Source of the DNA: Venturia oleaginea
Lineage: Eukaryota > Ascomycota > Dothideomycetes > Venturiales > Venturiaceae
Reading direction: 5' to 3'
DNA: 64,000 bases
NCBI GenBank assembly: GCA_013176395.1
Contig: JABMLP010000011.1
Coordinates: 1,762,811 to 1,826,810 of the forward strand
Translations under genes and position numbers: made by a program
The notes under the pieces: model-generated
Database searches by the model: none
Told to the model about the DNA's origin: nothing
What the model saw: the letters and a program-made list of their open reading frames with translations, nothing else
Part shown: positions 46,669 to 56,139 of the stretch, piece by piece
Numbering within the stretch: position 1 is the stretch's first letter
How the letters are laid out: each line of letters starts with the position of its first letter

Positions 46669-47056
46669 CTAGGTTTGTAAAGAACTGAATCTATATTACG
46701 GGACGGTAGCTGGAAAGACGCAGCATACTCGTAGCCAAAGATTGTTTAGATTCAGTTAAAGAGTGAAGGTATCTACAAACAGAGAACCTCAATGAGGTTC
46801 TTTCTCTATACTAGGCTCAATCAGGCTTAGGCTCTTAGCCTATACCAACCATGGGCCATGCCCATAACACTGCACATGAGAGTGCAGACCCTATGTATCT
46901 ATATACATTGCGTGAATGCCAACAAACGTAGTGGGGTGATGTGGTATTATAGGTTATCCTAACCTATAGCCACATCATCAGCCTGGTGCCACATATGGCA
47001 CTATGGCTACATGCAAGATCATGTGCCACACGCAACGCCATTATCCAAACAACAAT

Positions 47057-48377
47057 CATCATATCTTGCATCCTGTAGATCGTCGAGGTCTGCTTCTGGC
47101 GGTGCTGGGAAGAAGGCGTCCCGAAGGAGAATCGTTTTTGCCGAGGGTGTAGTAGCCTGGTTGCCGGTCGTCGGACACTTGATAATTGGCGTCACACTTG
47201 GGGGCTGGCTTTCTCTATTGCGCGCCCACTTGGCTATTTTCCAGAGGGATTCAGTGGAGCTTGCTGCCATTTCTACGCGGTCTCTGTGTGCTTGCCGGAG
47301 CGCCTTCTTGATCGTCCGTGTCTTGTGGTTCCTCGCCTCGCGGTAGTTTTCCCATGTCTCCTCCGTGTGTCTTCTCTCGTGTATGCGCCTTAGACGTTTT
47401 GTATCTGCCAATGCTCTCGAGCATGTTCCGTCCCATCCCTCTTTCGCCTTGGTGCATGGTCTTGTGAGGGGAATTGTCTTCGCTGCTGCATCTTTGATCG
47501 CTTTGACTAACTCCATCGTGTACATGTCTAGCGCTGCTTTCGTCCTTGGTCTCCTTCGTGCCGGTAGGGTGTCTCTGAGCGTCCCGCAGAACTCCTTGCA
47601 GTCTAGGAGTTTCCAGTTGCATCCTGGCCTGATTTCCGTGGAGCGCGTCCGGAGATCCAGTATGATGCTGATGGGGAGGTGGTCTGAGTCGTGGTCTAGC
47701 TCTCTGTCTACTCTGCTACTGATGGTCCTGTCAATCAAGCCTAATGTCATCCAGCACATATCAATCGTCGTCCTGCTGCTGCCTTCTTCGTACGTTACCG
47801 TTCCGGGCTGCAGCATGCTTGACATATCAAATCTCTCCATAATTTCGATAAGTTCTTCCGCTTCTCGGTCTTCGTGTGCGACCTGCGCTCCGCCCCACAT
47901 TCTATGGTGTAAGTTCAAGTCGCCTAATACCATCTGTTCTTTCAGCGCGTGTTCCTCCAATCGAGCTCTTGGGGTCGGCAGTGAGCTGATGCGGTTTGGT
48001 ATGTTTTGGACCGTATTATAGACGTTGTGTATTACCAGCTCGTTTTCTGTTTGATCGCCATTGCTGATACTGATTCTCAATGAGCAGACGTCTCTTGTGT
48101 GCTGTTCGAATTGCAGGCTGCCGTGGTCTAGCCTTTCGTTGACAAAGAAACACACCCTTGCTGGGCCATCCTCCTTGTTCGTTGTCGGATAGTATAAGTG
48201 GAATATATTCTTCGCTGGGTGGTGTGTTGTCGACATGAAGGGGTTGCGCCACGGTTCTTGGATAGCAATAATATCGTATTCTGCTACTCTTGGATCACGG
48301 AGTAGAGTTGCCATAACCGTATCCCTTGATTTGCGTACGTTGTACTGTAGTATATTAAGTTGGTCCTTCTCTTTCAT
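47057..48377 (-). pseudogene. LINE ORF2 N-terminal piece: endonuclease
   Basis: Starts MKEKDQLNILQYNVRKSRD and carries the APE-type endonuclease motifs: QYNV, IIAIQEPWRNP, VLGDLNLHHRMWG and the final HDSDHLPISI. A basic linker follows up to the solo LTR S2 insertion. Its ATG overlaps the ORF1 stop (ATGA at 48374-48377), suggesting coupled translation. The frame continues correctly into the RT piece at 41158 once S2 is removed. Confidence 0.87.
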
Positions 48378-50006
48378 AGATCCGAGTCCTCATCGATTTC
48401 CATGTATTGTGTGTTTCTACATGTTAGGGTATTGCCCTCTAGCGCCTCAAGCGCCCTCCTCGACATCTTCGTTGCTCTTTGTGGCCTTTGACTCTGGTGT
48501 GATCCTTCGTTCTCCTTGTCTCCTGGAGCAGGTCTCTTTTGTCCATTTCCAGGTAATAGTTGCATCCCTCTGGTCCTTGGCCCTTGGCGTGAGGTCAGGT
48601 CTGTGGTTGACCTCGTTCTTCCAGGAGGTTCTCGGGCGGAATTTTGAATAGGTATTTCATCACAGGTGAACATCGTAGGGTGATACCGAGGTCTGTTCGC
48701 GTACGCTGCCTTTGTCTGAGTGAGTTCCTCCTTCCTAGTTGGGCATTGTTGACTCCATGCTTCATGGGCTCCCTGGCAGTTGGCGCATTTCCTAGGTGTG
48801 GTCTGTCCAGTCTTCGAAGGGCAGTCCCTAGAACTATGTTCTTGCGCACAGTAGCCACATGTTTTCGCTGCTTTGCATTGAGTTCCTATGTGGCCGTATT
48901 TGTAGCACTGAAAGCACTGCTTCAGTCGGCATTGTCTCTCATATCGTTCGCTTTGACACATCTCCCCTTGCCACACCAGACCTACATCGATGATCTTGTT
49001 TGCGTCCCTCAGGCTTGGTGAACTCGATGATGACCGACGACATCGCTTTTGTTGGCGCCTTCCGGGTCAACCATCCAATGTATTTGATGTCCGCGGTTGG
49101 AATAAACGGCTTATTGTCTTGCAGAATGGCGTCTCTAGTTTCCTCGAATTTGTCTGTATTCATCGTACTAGTACGTATGCCATGTACAAGAACGCCATAC
49201 GTTGGATTTCGTACTGACGTCCCGTTCCCAATACGTGGGGTCCAGTCCTCCGTGAATTGTCTGAGAAGCTGCATTTCACTATTTGTCGTCGTTCTGATGC
49301 TCAGATCTCCGCTTTTGAGCTGGTTAGCAGACATGATCTTTAGATTGGCTATATGTTCGTTTTGACTTTGGGAAATGGCTCGGTCAACGTGGGCTTTTAA
49401 ATTGCGTGGATTCATTGCGCGCAGGCTCTGGATCGTTTGTGCGTTCCTGATGTTTACGATAATCTCACGTCGGACCGTCGCGGGAGTCTTGACACTTTGG
49501 GTTTGTATGCTATGTGTGCTTGTAGCTAGCCCTCCTCGGGTAGCGGCAGCAGCATAGCTCATTGGCATGCCTGTTTGGAATTGTGTCCCTTTGTTCTTGA
49601 TATCACTCGCTATTCCTGCAACGGTCTTGCCCATCTCTGTTGCCTCTTTCGCTGCCGTTTTCGCTTCCTCACCAATAGTGATGTTCTTCTGTGTGTCTGT
49701 TCTCAGAGCTTTAAGTTCTCCCTTTATCCCAGCTATCTCCTTCTCCGTTTCCTTTGTGTCTTGAGTCATCTCAGTGTGTATAATGCGTAGTTGATCGTGG
49801 ACGGTTGTCATATCGGGGGTCCTTTGGGCCTTTGCAATCAAGGGCAGCATCGTCGTGATAATTGCCTTTACTTGGTCTGGGGGTACAGGTAGAGCCTGTC
49901 CGCTTTCGAGGTAGAGTAATGCGTTTCGAAGGTGCCTTGTGATTTGTGTAGCGTGCTCATGAAGTCCGGTCGGCCAGACCACCTCTTGAGGCCACGGTAT
50001 TGTCAT
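48374..50006 (-). pseudogene. LINE ORF1, Gag-like with zinc knuckles, frameshifted
   Basis: The first 355-codon frame (50006-48939) has a coiled-coil-like N-terminal half and an RRM-like middle (IIVNIRNAQTIQSLRAMN...). The second frame (48976-48374) contains the knuckles CFQCYKYGHIGTQC, CGYCAQEHSSRDC and CANCQGAHEAWSQQC. Around 48985 one extra G in GAGGGACGC separates the frames; removing it would restore a continuous reading typical of Tad ORF1. The frameshift makes this copy defective. Confidence 0.82.
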
Positions 50007-50138
50007 CTCTCGTTTCTACGCGCTGGGCGACGCGTCGAGCCTAGAACAACCTGAGCCCTCTTGAGGCGATGTGTATTTGCGTTATAATTATTCAGTTTTA
50101 AAGATCTCAGTTCTCGCTGTTGTGGTGTTTTTTCAACT

Positions 50139-51770
50139 GATTGATTGATTGATTGATTTTATCCTACTCGGTTGCAGCCGCTTAATCACGCAGCTATGTC
50201 CGGTTAGGAGGACTTCATCAGACAGCCGACACGTGATAGATTATATAATCCACCGCGCCCCACTTCGCCCCGTTCACTGAAACAAGACCAGCTGTCCCCT
50301 CCGTCCTCCCTCTTTTCCCTTAACCAGTATCTCCAAATGCCCGCTGGCTCTTGTAGATACTGGTTATTCTGCTAGTATATCTGTGCTATGTAGACTCAAG
50401 AGGCAATGCCTCGTGTTTCGCTATCCTTCTACCTACAGTCTCCCTCTAATGCTCAGCTTGTCTATCTGTTTCGCCTTATCCCTCAAGGCCAATGGGTTCC
50501 CTAAGTATGTTTCTGCTTGTGAAAGTTGCCTTGCACCAGATTCCTATGCGGCGGTGTATTTGGTTGTGTGATGCTGGAGACAATAGTAACCATCGTAGTC
50601 GTGATTTCGCTGCTTGGGTGTGATACTCCGGGTATGCCCGTGGACGAGGCTGTCTGGTAGCTGCCGTATTGTATGGCGCCGATCGTGCTATAGACCTGCC
50701 GTCTTATAGTCGGAGCCTATCTGCTGCTAGTCGCTCTCCCTACTTGCTATATCGCGCTCCTACTCTTGCCAATGCCATAACTGGGACGCAACAGTCTGGG
50801 GAGAGGCTCAAGGCTACGTCTGCTGGCTTGTAGGGAGGGGATTTGCCGCCAATAAGCTCCTTCTATACGTCCTTACTGCTTACTGTGTTGCGCACCTACT
50901 CTTGCCAATGCCATAACTGGGACGCAACAGTTTGGGGAGAGGCTCAAGGCTCTGGACATCAGCTTACAGCAGGACGGTTTGCGGAGACGATAGTAGATGA
51001 GGTTCTCTAGCAGCTGCCGTATCGTGTCGCACCGATTGTGTTGTAGACCTGTCGTCTTATAGTCGGAGCCTATCTGCTGCCAGTCGCTCTCCCTGCTTGC
51101 TATATCGCGCACCTACTCTTGCCACTGCCATAACTGGGACGCAACAGTCTGGGGAGAGGCTCAAGGCTACGTCTGCTAGCTTACAGGGAGGGGATTTGCC
51201 GCCAATAGGCTCCTTCTATGCGTCCTTACTACTTACTGTGTCGCGCACCTACTCTTGCCAATGCCATAACTGGGACGCAACAGTTTGGGGAGAGGCTCAA
51301 GGCTCTGGGCAACAGCTTGTAGCAGGACGGTTTGCCAAGACGTTGGGAGAGATTGTCTAGTCGTTGCAGTGGTGTGTGGTGCCGATTGTTGCACACCGGG
51401 CGTCTGGTGTTTGAGTTGTGTTGAAGGTATTGCCGTTCTAGCAGTGACTCGTCGACTCGGAGCGTTGCAGTGTCATCTGGGGTGATGGACTAGCCGGGAG
51501 ATAGTGACTAGATGGTTGCTGTTGTCTTTGGTGGACGCATCGTTCGTGTAGCTTGCTCATGTATTCGTCTGCTTGCTCTGCCGTGGCCGCGACGGCGACT
51601 CTAGAGATATCTCATCGACGCTGAGGGACGCGCGATGGCCTCTAGAGGCCGGAGCGGCCACTGGCAAAGGTGTTTTGATGATCCTTAGATGATACTTCTG
51701 TAAATTCCAAAAATTGAGTTCTCGCTGTGTGTGCTGTTTTTTTTGTGTTTTTTTTTTTTTTTTTTTTTTT
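50139..51770 (-). repeat. LINE-tailed non-coding repeat, copy A
   Basis: Read on the minus strand, the 1.6-kb repeat has an A-rich 5' start with CAGCACACACAGCGAGAACTC, about 500 bp of unique sequence and two 356-bp internal units (about 50690-51040 and 51046-51400). Each unit has two subunits containing CATAACTGGGACGCAACAG. The last roughly 320 bp resemble the LINE 3' end and finish in an AATC repeat (50139-50158). It carries no RT or other coding domain. TTTTTTCAACT flanks it (50128-50138, 51771-51781), so it inserted separately at the 5' junction of the LINE. It is probably mobilised by LINE proteins through the shared tail. Confidence 0.85.
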
Positions 51771-51776
51771 TTTTTT
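51731..51776. repeat. T-rich homopolymer run
   Basis: T runs broken only by CTG/GTG and similar short interruptions, the longest about 28 T. It corresponds to the A-rich 5' edge of copy A and continues into the target duplication. Its length is likely to vary and to be hard to assemble. Confidence 0.85.
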
Positions 51777-51891
51777 CAACTGGGCTGAGAGGTTCGTTAC
51801 GCGCTCTGTGACGGCACGGCACGTGACCGTTAAATCACGTGCTGTGGCTCGTGCACTTTCTCTGCTTAGTCGGAGTTTCCTTACGAAACTC

Positions 51892-53780
51892 AAGAAAAAA
51901 GCACACTCAGCGAGAACTCAATTTTTGGAATTTACAGAAGTATCATCTAAAGATCATCAAAACACCTCTGCCAGTGGCCGCTCCGGCCTCTAGAGGCCAT
52001 CGCGCGTCCCTCAGCGTCGATGAGATACCTCTAGAGTCGCCGTCGCGGCCACGGCAGAGCAAGCAGACGAATACATGAGCAAGCTACACGAACGATGCGT
52101 CCACCAAAGACAACAGCAGCCATCTAGTCACTATCTCCCGGCTAGTCCATCACCCCAGAAGACACTGCAACGCCCCGAGTCGACGAGTCACCGCTAGAAC
52201 GGCAATACCTTCAACATAACTCAAACACCAGACGCCCGGTGTGCAACAATCGGCACCACACACCACTGCAACGACTAGACAACCTCTCCCAACGTCTTGG
52301 CAAACCGTCCTGCTACAAGCTATTGCCCAGAGCCTTGAGCCTCTCCCCAAACTGTTGCCTCCCAGTTATGGCATTGGCAAGAGTAGGTGTGCGACACAGT
52401 AAGTAGTAAGGACGCATAGAAGGAGCCTATTGGCGGCAAATCCCCTCTCTGTAAGCTAGCAGACGTAGCCTTGAGCCTCTCCCCAGACTGTTGCGTCCCA
52501 GTTATGGCATTGGCAAGAGTAGGAGCGCGATACAGCAAGCAGGGAGAGCGACTAGCAGCAGATAGGCTCCGACTATAAGACAGGTCTACAACACAACCGG
52601 TGCGACACGGTACGGCAGCTGCTAGAGAACCTCATCTACTATCGTCTCCGCAAACCGTCCTGCTGCAAGCTGATGTCCAGAGCCTTGAGTCTCTCCCCAA
52701 ACTGTTGCGTCCCAGTTATGGCATTGGCAAGAGTAGGTGCGCGACACAGTAAGCAGTAAGGACGTATAGAAGGAGCTTATTGGCGGCAAATCCCCTCCCT
52801 ACAAGCCAACAGACGTAGCCTTGAGCCTCTTCCCAGACTGTTGCGTCCCAGTTATGGCATTGGCAAGAGTAGGAGCGCGATATAGCAAGTAGAGAGAGCG
52901 ACTAGCAGCAGGTAGGCTCCGACTATAAGACGGCAGGTCTATAGCACGATCGACGCCAAACAATACGGCAGCTACCAGACAGCCTCGTCTACTGGCATAC
53001 CCGGAGTATCACACCCAAGCAGCGAAATCACGACTACGATGGTTGCTATAGTCTCCAGCATCACACAACCAAATACACTGCAGCATAGGAATCTGGTGTG
53101 AGGCAACTTTCACAAGCAGAAATATACTTAGAGAACCCATTGGCCTTGAGGGATAAGGCGAAACAGATAGACAAAGCTGAGCACTAGAGAGAGACTGTAT
53201 GTTAAGGGATGGAATCCTTCTCTCTAGCTTATCCATGACTGGATTTCCAATTGTTCTCTTGTTATTCTGCAAGCTGTCATGTTCTATTTTGCAAGCTGTC
53301 ATGTTCTATTTCGCAAGCTGCCATGTTCTATTTCGCAAGCTGTCACGTTTCCATTTAAAGATACTTTCTAGAAGGATCTATTGTAAGAGGAGGATTATTT
53401 ATACGAGCTATCCTTCCTGTATTTACACTTTCTTCTCTGTACTTAGATACTTTGAAATACAAGCAGTCTTCTCTCACTTGCGAAACACCTTTGAGGGTTG
53501 AACTCTTACACTGTAGGTAGAAGGATAGCGAAACACGAGGCAATGCCTCTTGAGTCTACATAGCACAGATATACTAACAGAGTAACTAGTATCTACAAGA
53601 GCCCGCGGGCATTTGGAGATACTAGTTAGGGGAAAAGGGGGAGGACCGAGGGGACAGCTGGTCTTGTTTCAGTAAACGGGGCGAAGTGGGGCGCGGTGGA
53701 TTATATAATCCATCACGTGTCGACTGTCTGATGAAGTCCTCCTAACCGGACATAGCTGCGTGATTAAGCGGCTGCAACGA
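51892..53780 (+). repeat. LINE-tailed non-coding repeat, copy B
   Basis: Plus-strand copy, head-to-head with copy A across about 120 bp. It starts AAGAAAAAAGCACACTCAGC and has two internal units (four CTGTTGC(G/C)TCCCAG subunits at 52355-52850). It is interrupted by solo LTR S4 (53200-53510). Its 3' end lacks the AATC tail: GGCTGCAACGATAAAA passes straight into the 5' start of copy C. The left duplication TTACGAAACTC (51881-51891) has its partner only after copy C. Confidence 0.85.
53200..53510. mobile_element. Solo LTR S4 in copy B
   Basis: This 311-bp sequence starts TGTTAAGGGATGG, ends AACTCTTACA and is flanked by CTGTA (53195-53199, 53511-53515). Copy C has the uninterrupted site. It contains about four tandem 21-bp units of the type GCAAGCTGTCATGTTCTATTT (53268-53350), possibly an LTR enhancer-like repeat. 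No coding part of its parent element is in the window. Confidence 0.87.
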
Positions 53781-55385
53781 TAAAAAACAGCACACACAGC
53801 GAGAACTCAATTTTTGGAATTTACAGAAGTATCATCTAAGGATCATCAAAACACCTTTGCCAGTGGCCGCTCCGGCCTCTAGAGGCCATCGCGCGTCCCT
53901 CAGCGTCGATGAGATATCTCTAGAGTCGCCGTCGCGGCCACGGCAGAGCAAGCAGACGAATACATGAGCAAGCTACACGAACGATGCGTCCACCAAAGAC
54001 AACAGCAACCATCTAGTCACTATCTCCCGGCTAGTCCATCACCCCAGATGACACTGCAACGCTCCGAGTCGACGAGTCACTGCTAGAACGGCAATACCTT
54101 CAACACAACTCAAACACCAGACGCCCGGTGTGCAACAATCGGCACCACACACCACTGCAACGACTAGACAATCTCTCCCAACGTCTTGGCAAACCGTCCT
54201 GCTACAAGCTGTTGCCCAGAGCCTTGAGCCTCTCCCCAAACTGTTGCGTCCCAGTTATGGCATTGGCAAGAGTAGGTGCGCGACACAGTAAGTAGTAAGG
54301 ACGCATAGAAGGAGCCTATTGGCGGCAAATCCCCTCCCTGTAAGCTAGCAGACGTAGCCTTGAGCCTCTCCCCAGACTGTTGCGTCCCAGTTATGGCAGT
54401 GGCAAGAGTAGGTGCGCGATATAGCAAGCAGGGAGAGCGACTGGCAGCAGATAGGCTCCGACTATAAGACGACAGGTCTACAACACAATCGGTGCGACAC
54501 GATACGGCAGCTGCTAGAGAACCTCATCTACTATCGTCTCCGCAAACCGTCCTGCTGTAAGCTGATGTCCAGAGCCTTGAGCCTCTCCCCAAACTGTTGC
54601 GTCCCAGTTATGGCATTGGCAAGAGTAGGTGCGCAACACAGTAAGCAGTAAGGACGTATAGAAGGAGCTTATTGGCGGCAAATCCCCTCCCTACAAGCCA
54701 GCAGACGTAGCCTTGAGCCTCTCCCCAGACTGTTGCGTCCCAGTTATGGCATTGGCAAGAGTAGGAGCGCGATATAGCAAGTAGGGAGAGCGACTAGCAG
54801 CAGATAGGCTCCGACTATAAGACGGCAGGTCTATAGCACGATCGGCGCCATACAATACGGCAGCTACCAGACAGCCTCGTCCACGGGCATACCCGGAGTA
54901 TCACACCCAAGCAGCGAAATCACGACTACGATGGTTACTATTGTCTCCAGCATCACACAACCAAATACACCGCCGCATAGGAATCTGGTGCAAGGCAACT
55001 TTCACAAGCAGAAACATACTTAGGGAACCCATTGGCCTTGAGGGATAAGGCGAAACAGATAGACAAGCTGAGCATTAGAGGGAGACTGTAGGTAGAAGGA
55101 TAGCGAAACACGAGGCATTGCCTCTTGAGTCTACATAGCACAGATATACTAGCAGAATAACCAGTATCTACAAGAGCCAGCGGGCATTTGGAGATACTGG
55201 TTAAGGGAAAAGAGGGAGGACGGAGGGGACAGCTGGTCTTGTTTCAGTGAACGGGGCGAAGTGGGGCGCGGTGGATTATATAATCTATCACGTGTCGGCT
55301 GTCTGATGAAGTCCTCCTAACCGGACATAGCTGCGTGATTAAGCGGCTGCAACCGAGTAGGATAAAATCAATCAATCAATCAATC
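53781..55385 (+). repeat. LINE-tailed non-coding repeat, copy C
   Basis: Complete plus-strand copy, 5' start AACAGCACACACAGCGAG, two internal units (subunits at about 54240, 54378, 54598 and 54730) and an AATC tail at 55367-55385. Blocks of 62, 79, 87 and 66 codons read identically here and in copy A, so the two are nearly identical inverted repeats about 2 kb apart. TTACGAAACTC follows the tail (55386-55396), pairing with the one before copy B. Confidence 0.87.
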
Positions 55386-55489
55386 TTACGAAACTCTTAC
55401 CTCTCTACCTTAGATCCTAAGTGTAATTCGGTGACATTTTCTGAAGTGCTTTGTGTCTTCGTAAGGATATGCCGTGCCGTCACACGCTC

Positions 55490-56139
55490 AGATGAGCTCA
55501 AGATGGCTTTCAACCGAGCCAAGGATAGGCAGAGGATATTACAGGAAGATCCAGAGATTATTGGCGCGTGGTTCAAGCTCGTTGCAGATATTAAAGCCAA
55601 GTACGGCGTCCACAACGAGGATACACACAACTTTGACGAGATTGGCTTCCAGAAGGGTGTTATTGGGTCAATGAAGGTCGTCACAGCTTCTGAAAGATGT
55701 ACACGGTCTAATTTGATCCAGCCAGGCGATCGCGAGTGGTTACAGTTATCCAGAGCATCTGCGCCGCTGGGTATGCGACCCCGCCATTCATTATCTACAA
55801 AGGACGCGTTCACATCTCTGCGTGGTATGAGGAGGCAGATATACCACGGAATTGGAAGCTCTCGGTCTCTGAGAACGGCTGGACAAACAACACGCTTGGT
55901 CTTGAGTGGTTGAAGCACTTTGACGCGTATACAAAGGCGCGTCAAGTGGGGGGGTATAGGCTGCTCATCTTGGACGGTCATGAGAGCCATCTCAACCAGG
56001 ATTTCAAGGACTACTGCCTCGAACATAAGATCATAACGCTCTGTATGCCACCTCATTCATCGCATATCCTCCAGCCGCTTGATGTGGTCTGCTTCTCGCC
56101 GTTGAAGCGCAAGTACTCCCAACGCATCCGGGACTTGGC
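55490..56139 (+). pseudogene. Pogo transposase DDE core, frameshifted
   Basis: Continues the element begun at 36029: MAFNRAKDRQRIL...AWFKLV, first catalytic block HNFDEIGF, then one missing base near 55737, then AAGYATPPFIIYKG, second block LLILDGHESH and third block HSSHILQPLDVVCFSPLKRKYSQRIRDLA. All three aspartates are visible. At 56139, inside the conserved RDLARRR motif seen in the other pogo copy, the sequence changes to MULE. Confidence 0.82.

Larger units (their letters stand above)
41292..46869 (-). mobile_element. Gypsy B: near-intact chromovirus (Ty3/gypsy)
   Basis: Two 176-bp LTRs (41292-41467 and 46694-46869) differ at one base that I can see, and CTGCA flanks the 5578-bp element (41287-41291, 46870-46874). 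On the minus strand it encodes gag, a protease-like ORF and a long pol ending in a chromodomain. A polypurine tract AAGGAGGGGGGTAA lies just before the 3' LTR (41468-41482). I could not match the sequence after the 5' LTR to a tRNA. The near-identical LTRs and long open frames show recent insertion and no visible repeat-induced mutation. One in-frame TGA separates protease from pol. Confidence 0.92.
41164..47051. mobile_element. Solo LTR S2 in the LINE, split by gypsy B
   Basis: The outer sequence starts TGTTGGTGTATC at 41164 and ends CCATTATCCAAACA at 47051, with ACAAT on both sides (41159-41163, 47052-47056). Without gypsy B and its duplication it is about 300 bp long, with TG...CA ends and no ORF, so it is best read as a solo LTR. 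It contains a hairpin-forming stretch near 46945-46975 (TATAGGTTATCC/TAACCTATA). Confidence 0.78.
36434..50137 (-). mobile_element. Tad-like LINE split by copia, LTR and gypsy insertions
   Basis: On the minus strand this non-LTR element runs from a 5' leader near 50137 (A-rich, then CAACAGCGAGAACTGAG) through ORF1 (Gag-like with zinc knuckles) and ORF2 (endonuclease, RT, RNase H) to a 3' region of about 290 bp and an AATC-repeat tail at 36434-36455. A 14-bp duplication AACTGGGCTGAGAG flanks it, typical of target-primed reverse transcription. Two blocks are foreign: 38029-39905 (copia, duplication GCTCC) and 41164-47051 (solo LTR S2 with gypsy B inside, duplication ACAAT). Without them and one copy of each duplication the ORF2 frame is continuous across both sites. 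The remaining LINE is about 5.9 kb. ORF1 and the RNase H region each hold one frameshift, so it is inactive now. Confidence 0.85.
51807..55484. mobile_element. Solo LTR S3 in pogo, split by copies B and C
   Basis: It starts TGTGACGGCACGGCA at 51807 and ends TGCCGTGCCGTCACA at 55484, flanked by CGCTC on both sides (51802-51806, 55485-55489). The LTR itself is 173 bp (51807-51891 and 55397-55484) and carries copies B and C inside. Its ends match those of solo LTR S1, so both belong to the gypsy A family. Confidence 0.85.
36029..56139 (+). mobile_element. Pogo/Fot1-like element split by nested insertions
   Basis: The left terminal repeat ACGTGTTCCACCACC starts at 36029 after TA and matches that of the deleted pogo at 22716-23766. 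The element survives as three pieces: 36029-36433, 51792-51806 and 55490-56139. Each break is explained by an insertion with a target duplication: AACTGGGCTGAGAG around the LINE (36420-36433, 51778-51791) and CGCTC around solo LTR S3 (51802-51806, 55485-55489). The reading crosses both breaks in register (NWAER/FVTRS and TRS/DELKMAF). The right part ends abruptly at 56139, fused to a MULE, so the right repeat is lost. About 1.07 kb of element is spread over 20 kb. Confidence 0.82.

Noticed and set aside
47365..48021. 218-codon plus-strand ORF
   Set aside because: Antisense shadow of the LINE endonuclease.
50383..51360. Identical small ORFs of 62, 79, 87 and 66 codons in copies A and C as real genes
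   Set aside because: They overlap on both strands, have no motif and are identical only because the repeats are; copy D has lost or altered them.
36434..51777. LINE plus copy A as one head-to-tail dimer inserted in a single event
   Set aside because: At first both seemed to share the duplication AACTGGGCTGAGAG. Copy A has its own duplication TTTTTTCAACT (50128-50138 and 51771-51781) spanning the LINE 5' edge, so it inserted later and separately.
53268..53350. CRISPR-like spaced repeats
   Set aside because: The 21-bp units are directly adjacent without spacers, the genome is fungal, and the array is inside an LTR.
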